Shown here one piece after another: positions 61,784 to 64,000 of a stretch of 64,000 nucleotides of DNA (position 1 is the first letter of the stretch; each line of letters opens with the position of its first letter). The notes beneath the pieces were generated by a model, which ran no database searches, was not told where the DNA came from, and saw only the letters and a list, made by a program, of their open reading frames with translations. Position numbers and translations under genes: made by a program. Source of the stretch: an uncultured Verrucomicrobiales bacterium. GTDB lineage: Bacteria > Verrucomicrobiota > Verrucomicrobiia > Verrucomicrobiales > Akkermansiaceae. The stretch lies in assembly GCA_938008215.1 (NCBI GenBank), contig CALLLS010000004.1, forward strand, positions 1-64,000. The letters run 5' to 3'.

Positions 61784-62491
61784 TTATTTTATGATCTTTA
61801 GCATCACACTAATAGGGATGGAGATAAATCCTACCCAAATGATGATGGAATATAACTTAGCACCTTTATTGATGAGTGCATCTGTTTTTGAAGATCTTAG
61901 CCCTAAAGTTTGAAAAATGGAGGCTACACCGTGAGAAAGGTGACTGCATAATAGAGTGACTGCAATGACATAGAAGAGGGTAGCAGGAAACCAACTAAAC
62001 CCGTCAATAACCATTTTATAGGCATTGTGATACTCTTTTCCATCGTAGATCACTTTATAAAGATCTGGATTGTTATACTCATTGCCGACGCGTGCAGTAA
62101 AATGAAGGATGTGATAAATAATGAAAGCAATGATCGTAAGACCTGACCAAATCATAAGCTTAGAGTTGAGACTGGAGCGTTGCGTCCCGTCTACTTGATA
62201 CTTAGTGCCAGAATTGCGGTTCTGTATTGTTAGTTGGACTGTAGCTACGATATGTAATGTAATACATACGAGTAAAACAATCCTTGCGATCCATACTCCT
62301 CCTCCATGCAACATGTGATGAAGGAAGTATGCATATTCATTAAAGGCGTGTTCTCCTACATACATGAGGAGGTTTCCGCTAAGGTGTCCTGCTAAGAAAA
62401 GGGTTAAAACTATTCCAGTTAGAGCGACGACGATTTTTTTTCCAATAGAGGAAGACCAAAGTTTGGTGATTGAAAGCAGAGGGCTACTCAT
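61784..62491 (-). CDS. sdhC: Succinate dehydrogenase cytochrome b subunit, single-polypeptide type
   Basis: This 235-residue membrane anchor binds haem and quinone for complex II. Five hydrophobic segments are visible, including KKIVVALTGIVLTLFLAGHL, WIARIVLLVCITLHIVATVQ, SKLMIWSGLTIIAFIIYHIL, FPATLFYVIAVTLLCSHLSH and LYSIIIWVGFISIPISVML. Histidines in them (AGHL, LHIV, YHIL, SHLSHG) supply the haem ligands. The ATG at 62491 (MSSPLLSITKLWSSSIGKK) is preferred to the upstream ATG at 62524, which would add 11 residues, because family members start this way. It is the first gene of sdhCAB. Having one anchor protein and no SdhD is the type B layout. Confidence 0.92.
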   Translation of the reverse strand: MSSPLLSITKLWSSSIGKKIVVALTGIVLTLFLAGHLSGNLLMYVGEHAFNEYAYFLHHMLHGGGVWIARIVLLVCITLHIVATVQLTIQNRNSGTKYQVDGTQRSSLNSKLMIWSGLTIIAFIIYHILHFTARVGNEYNNPDLYKVIYDGKEYHNAYKMVIDGFSWFPATLFYVIAVTLLCSHLSHGVASIFQTLGLRSSKTDALINKGAKLYSIIIWVGFISIPISVMLKIIK

Positions 62492-62708
62492 TATTTTTAA
62501 TGTTGATATGGACGTAACCCACATATGATTGCACGCAAGTGCAAAAGTGTGTGAAATGAATTATTTTTTGTATAGCTGAATCATCAACCTCTATTAAGAA
62601 TTGGTTTCAATAGAGGTTGAATAAGGAATGAAGGAGAAGTGCAAATGAGAACTCTTCCCGAGTTGCTACAAGTAAACTATATTTCGATCAGTCCGATCAA
62701 ACTTTGCG

Positions 62709-63113
62709 TTAACTGAGTAAGCAGTCGGCGCCGGCTTTTGCAACTGTATGATCGTCTTCAACGCTGCTGCCTGAAACGCCGATGGCTCCGATTATATCAC
62801 CCGCAGTATTTTTTAGAGGAACGCCCCCAGGAAAAGTGATGAGTCCGCCATTGGAATGCTCGATGTTGTAAAGTGCGCCGCCTGGCTGGGAGAGTGTTCC
62901 GATAGCACCAGAATCCATGTTAAAGCTACGGGCGGTTTTTGCCTTTTTCATAGCGATATCGATAGAGCCAATCCATGCGCCGTCTTCTCTAACAAAGGCG
63001 GTGAGGTTGAGGCCTGAGTCGATTATCGCAATATCCATTTTTGTTCCAATTTCTTGGGATTTTGCTACGGCTGCAGTGATGACGAGTTGGGCTTGTTCTA
63101 GTGTGATGTTCAT
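62709..63113 (-). CDS. GlcG/HbpS-family haem-binding protein
   Basis: The 134-residue protein is a single GlcG/HbpS domain (PF03928 type). It opens with [60 protein letters not shown] and [20 protein letters not shown] follow, and it closes with [17 protein letters not shown]. Members bind haem or cobalamin, or act as accessory proteins of glycolate and diol metabolism. The function here is open. No signal peptide is present, so it is cytoplasmic. It lies alone between sdhC and an amidase gene. Upstream sequence (63114-63398) shows no recognisable feature. Confidence 0.85.
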   Translation of the reverse strand: MNITLEQAQLVITAAVAKSQEIGTKMDIAIIDSGLNLTAFVREDGAWIGSIDIAMKKAKTARSFNMDSGAIGTLSQPGGALYNIEHSNGGLITFPGGVPLKNTAGDIIGAIGVSGSSVEDDHTVAKAGADCLLS

Positions 63114-63398
63114 TTTTATTGGGTGTTTTGTTAGTATGTGTTAATAGCTATATATCGGAATGTTGAGTTGTGGTCGACAAATAGAGTGAACAACTAGCAT
63201 TGTTAAGTGGAGTGTAAATGATTTTTCATTTATAAAGAGTGTGATTCTTTGTATTTGACGAAATGCAGATTATCTCTCTCTTTCCAAGGGTGAGGCAAAT
63301 ACAGTCTGGGAGGTTATTTGAAGGCTTTTCCGAGCTGAAGATAGAAAATGCATTTTATTTAACTATACTTTTCATTTAGTAATCCTTAAGTAATTGCT

Positions 63399-63992
63399 AT
63401 GAAGTCTTTTTTTAAGCTTTTACTGTTTCTTGTCTTTTCCCTCGTTGCAGAAGCGCGATACTTTGATACGGTCATCATAGATCCAGGTCATGGGGGCAGA
63501 GATAAAGGCGCGTATTGGGGAGGGATAAGGGAGTCCTATCTTAATATGATCGTCGCCAATAAGTTGGCATATGAACTTAAGGCACGCGGCATAAAAACGG
63601 TCATGACGCGTTATTCAGATAGGACGATGAATAAGGCGAGTAGGATTGGTATTGCAAATGCATACCCTAAAGCTATAGTCGTAAGTGTTCACTTTAATGC
63701 ACATTTAGATACCTCAGTAAGGGGGGTGGAAACTTTTTACTATAGCTCTGAAGGTAGGAAGATCGCTGATAGGGTGCAAAAACGTTTAGTAAAGGGCTTA
63801 AAAGTGAGAGATAGAGGAATTAAGCCTAGGAAATTCGCATTACTCTCTGGGACACGTGGACCAGCGGTATTAGTGGAGTGTGGCTTTATAAGCAATTCAA
63901 GTGAGAGATCAAAAGCGAAAACTAGGTCATATCAGTCTACAGCGGCAAGAGTTATCGCTGATGGACTAATGGACTACCGTAAAATGAGATAG
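63399..63992 (+). CDS. N-acetylmuramoyl-L-alanine amidase (Amidase_3), short exported form
   Basis: The 197-residue protein is almost only an amidase catalytic domain after a signal peptide (FFKLLLFLVFSLVAEARYF). Zinc ligands and catalytic residues are in TVIIDPGHGGRDKGAYWGGI, the glutamate in RESYLNMIVANKL, VVSVHFNAHLDTSVRGVETF and AVLVECGFISNSSERSKA. It removes stem peptides from MurNAc. It lacks the N-terminal substrate-binding domain of the amidase at 54263. The gene ends 8 bp before the window edge, so it is complete. Neighbours downstream are unknown. Confidence 0.93.
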   Translation: MKSFFKLLLFLVFSLVAEARYFDTVIIDPGHGGRDKGAYWGGIRESYLNMIVANKLAYELKARGIKTVMTRYSDRTMNKASRIGIANAYPKAIVVSVHFNAHLDTSVRGVETFYYSSEGRKIADRVQKRLVKGLKVRDRGIKPRKFALLSGTRGPAVLVECGFISNSSERSKAKTRSYQSTAARVIADGLMDYRKMR

Positions 63993-64000
63993 AATTTGCT

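Noticed and set aside
1-64000. CRISPR arrays, prophage genes, toxin-antitoxin or restriction modules
   Set aside because: No regularly spaced repeats, phage structural genes, methyltransferase-endonuclease pairs or known toxin families were seen in either strand.

Overview
This window is chromosomal DNA from an AT-rich Gram-negative bacterium, most likely of the Planctomycetes-Verrucomicrobia-Chlamydiae group and probably a verrucomicrobium. That is an inference from gene content, not from a marker tree. Pointers are a DUF1501 tail at the left edge, lipopolysaccharide genes (lpxK, waaA, kdsD/gutQ type), HPr kinase without visible PTS genes, a sdhCAB operon of the single-cytochrome type, ExbB/ExbD followed by two giant TPR proteins, and many starts without a clear Shine-Dalgarno sequence.

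Layout. 1-1570: tail of a DUF1501 gene, then decayed remains of three insertion sequence families (IS630-, IS982- and IS3-like), ending at tRNA-Arg(ACG). 1670-4923: a DUF3820 gene, then a leftward sigma factor / small ORF / MscS channel set and an OB-HD (YhaM-like) nuclease. 5130-7302: sucCD with a clean terminator. 7400-7994: two overlapping tiny membrane ORFs and an IS1595-like relic. 8183-9287: queF-queC. 9372-16277: SurA/PpiC isomerase, OmpA-domain protein, LytM-type peptidase, hprK, PAP2 phosphatase, lysS. 16297-23426: lpxK, rph, L,D-transpeptidase, ahcY and metK, a divergent ArsR-methyltransferase regulator that resembles SahR, and a small cytochrome c lipoprotein.

23453-30634 is a leftward operon exbB-exbD-TPR-TPR-GT61. 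30746-39417: uvrC, a frameshifted TerB-like gene, a LURP-one-like gene, rplI, prfA, a nucleoside deoxyribosyltransferase, ppk1, and a Ppx/GppA-HD protein that has lost residues normally needed for catalysis. 39671-44091: waaA, rsmD and three envelope proteins. 44162-49515: a decayed acyl-AMP ligase, hisS, an exported unknown protein, a short element with inverted-repeat ends, pheS and a sugar dehydrogenase. 49607-57273: an AMP-ligase with a degenerate acyltransferase-like N terminus, a Sel1-like lipoprotein, KdsD/GutQ isomerase, MBL-fold hydrolase, amidase, and an ABC exporter pair. 57493-63992: outer-membrane efflux lipoprotein, sdhCAB, GlcG/HbpS-like protein and a second amidase.

Most of the window is core metabolism, translation and cell-envelope upkeep. 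I see no CRISPR array, prophage or recognisable defence island. The parts that most deserve follow-up are the ExbBD-TPR operon, the SahR-like regulator with a palindrome at the metK start, the degenerate Ppx-HD protein beside ppk1, the ligase with a dead acyltransferase-like half, and the small inverted-repeat element near 47.1 kb.
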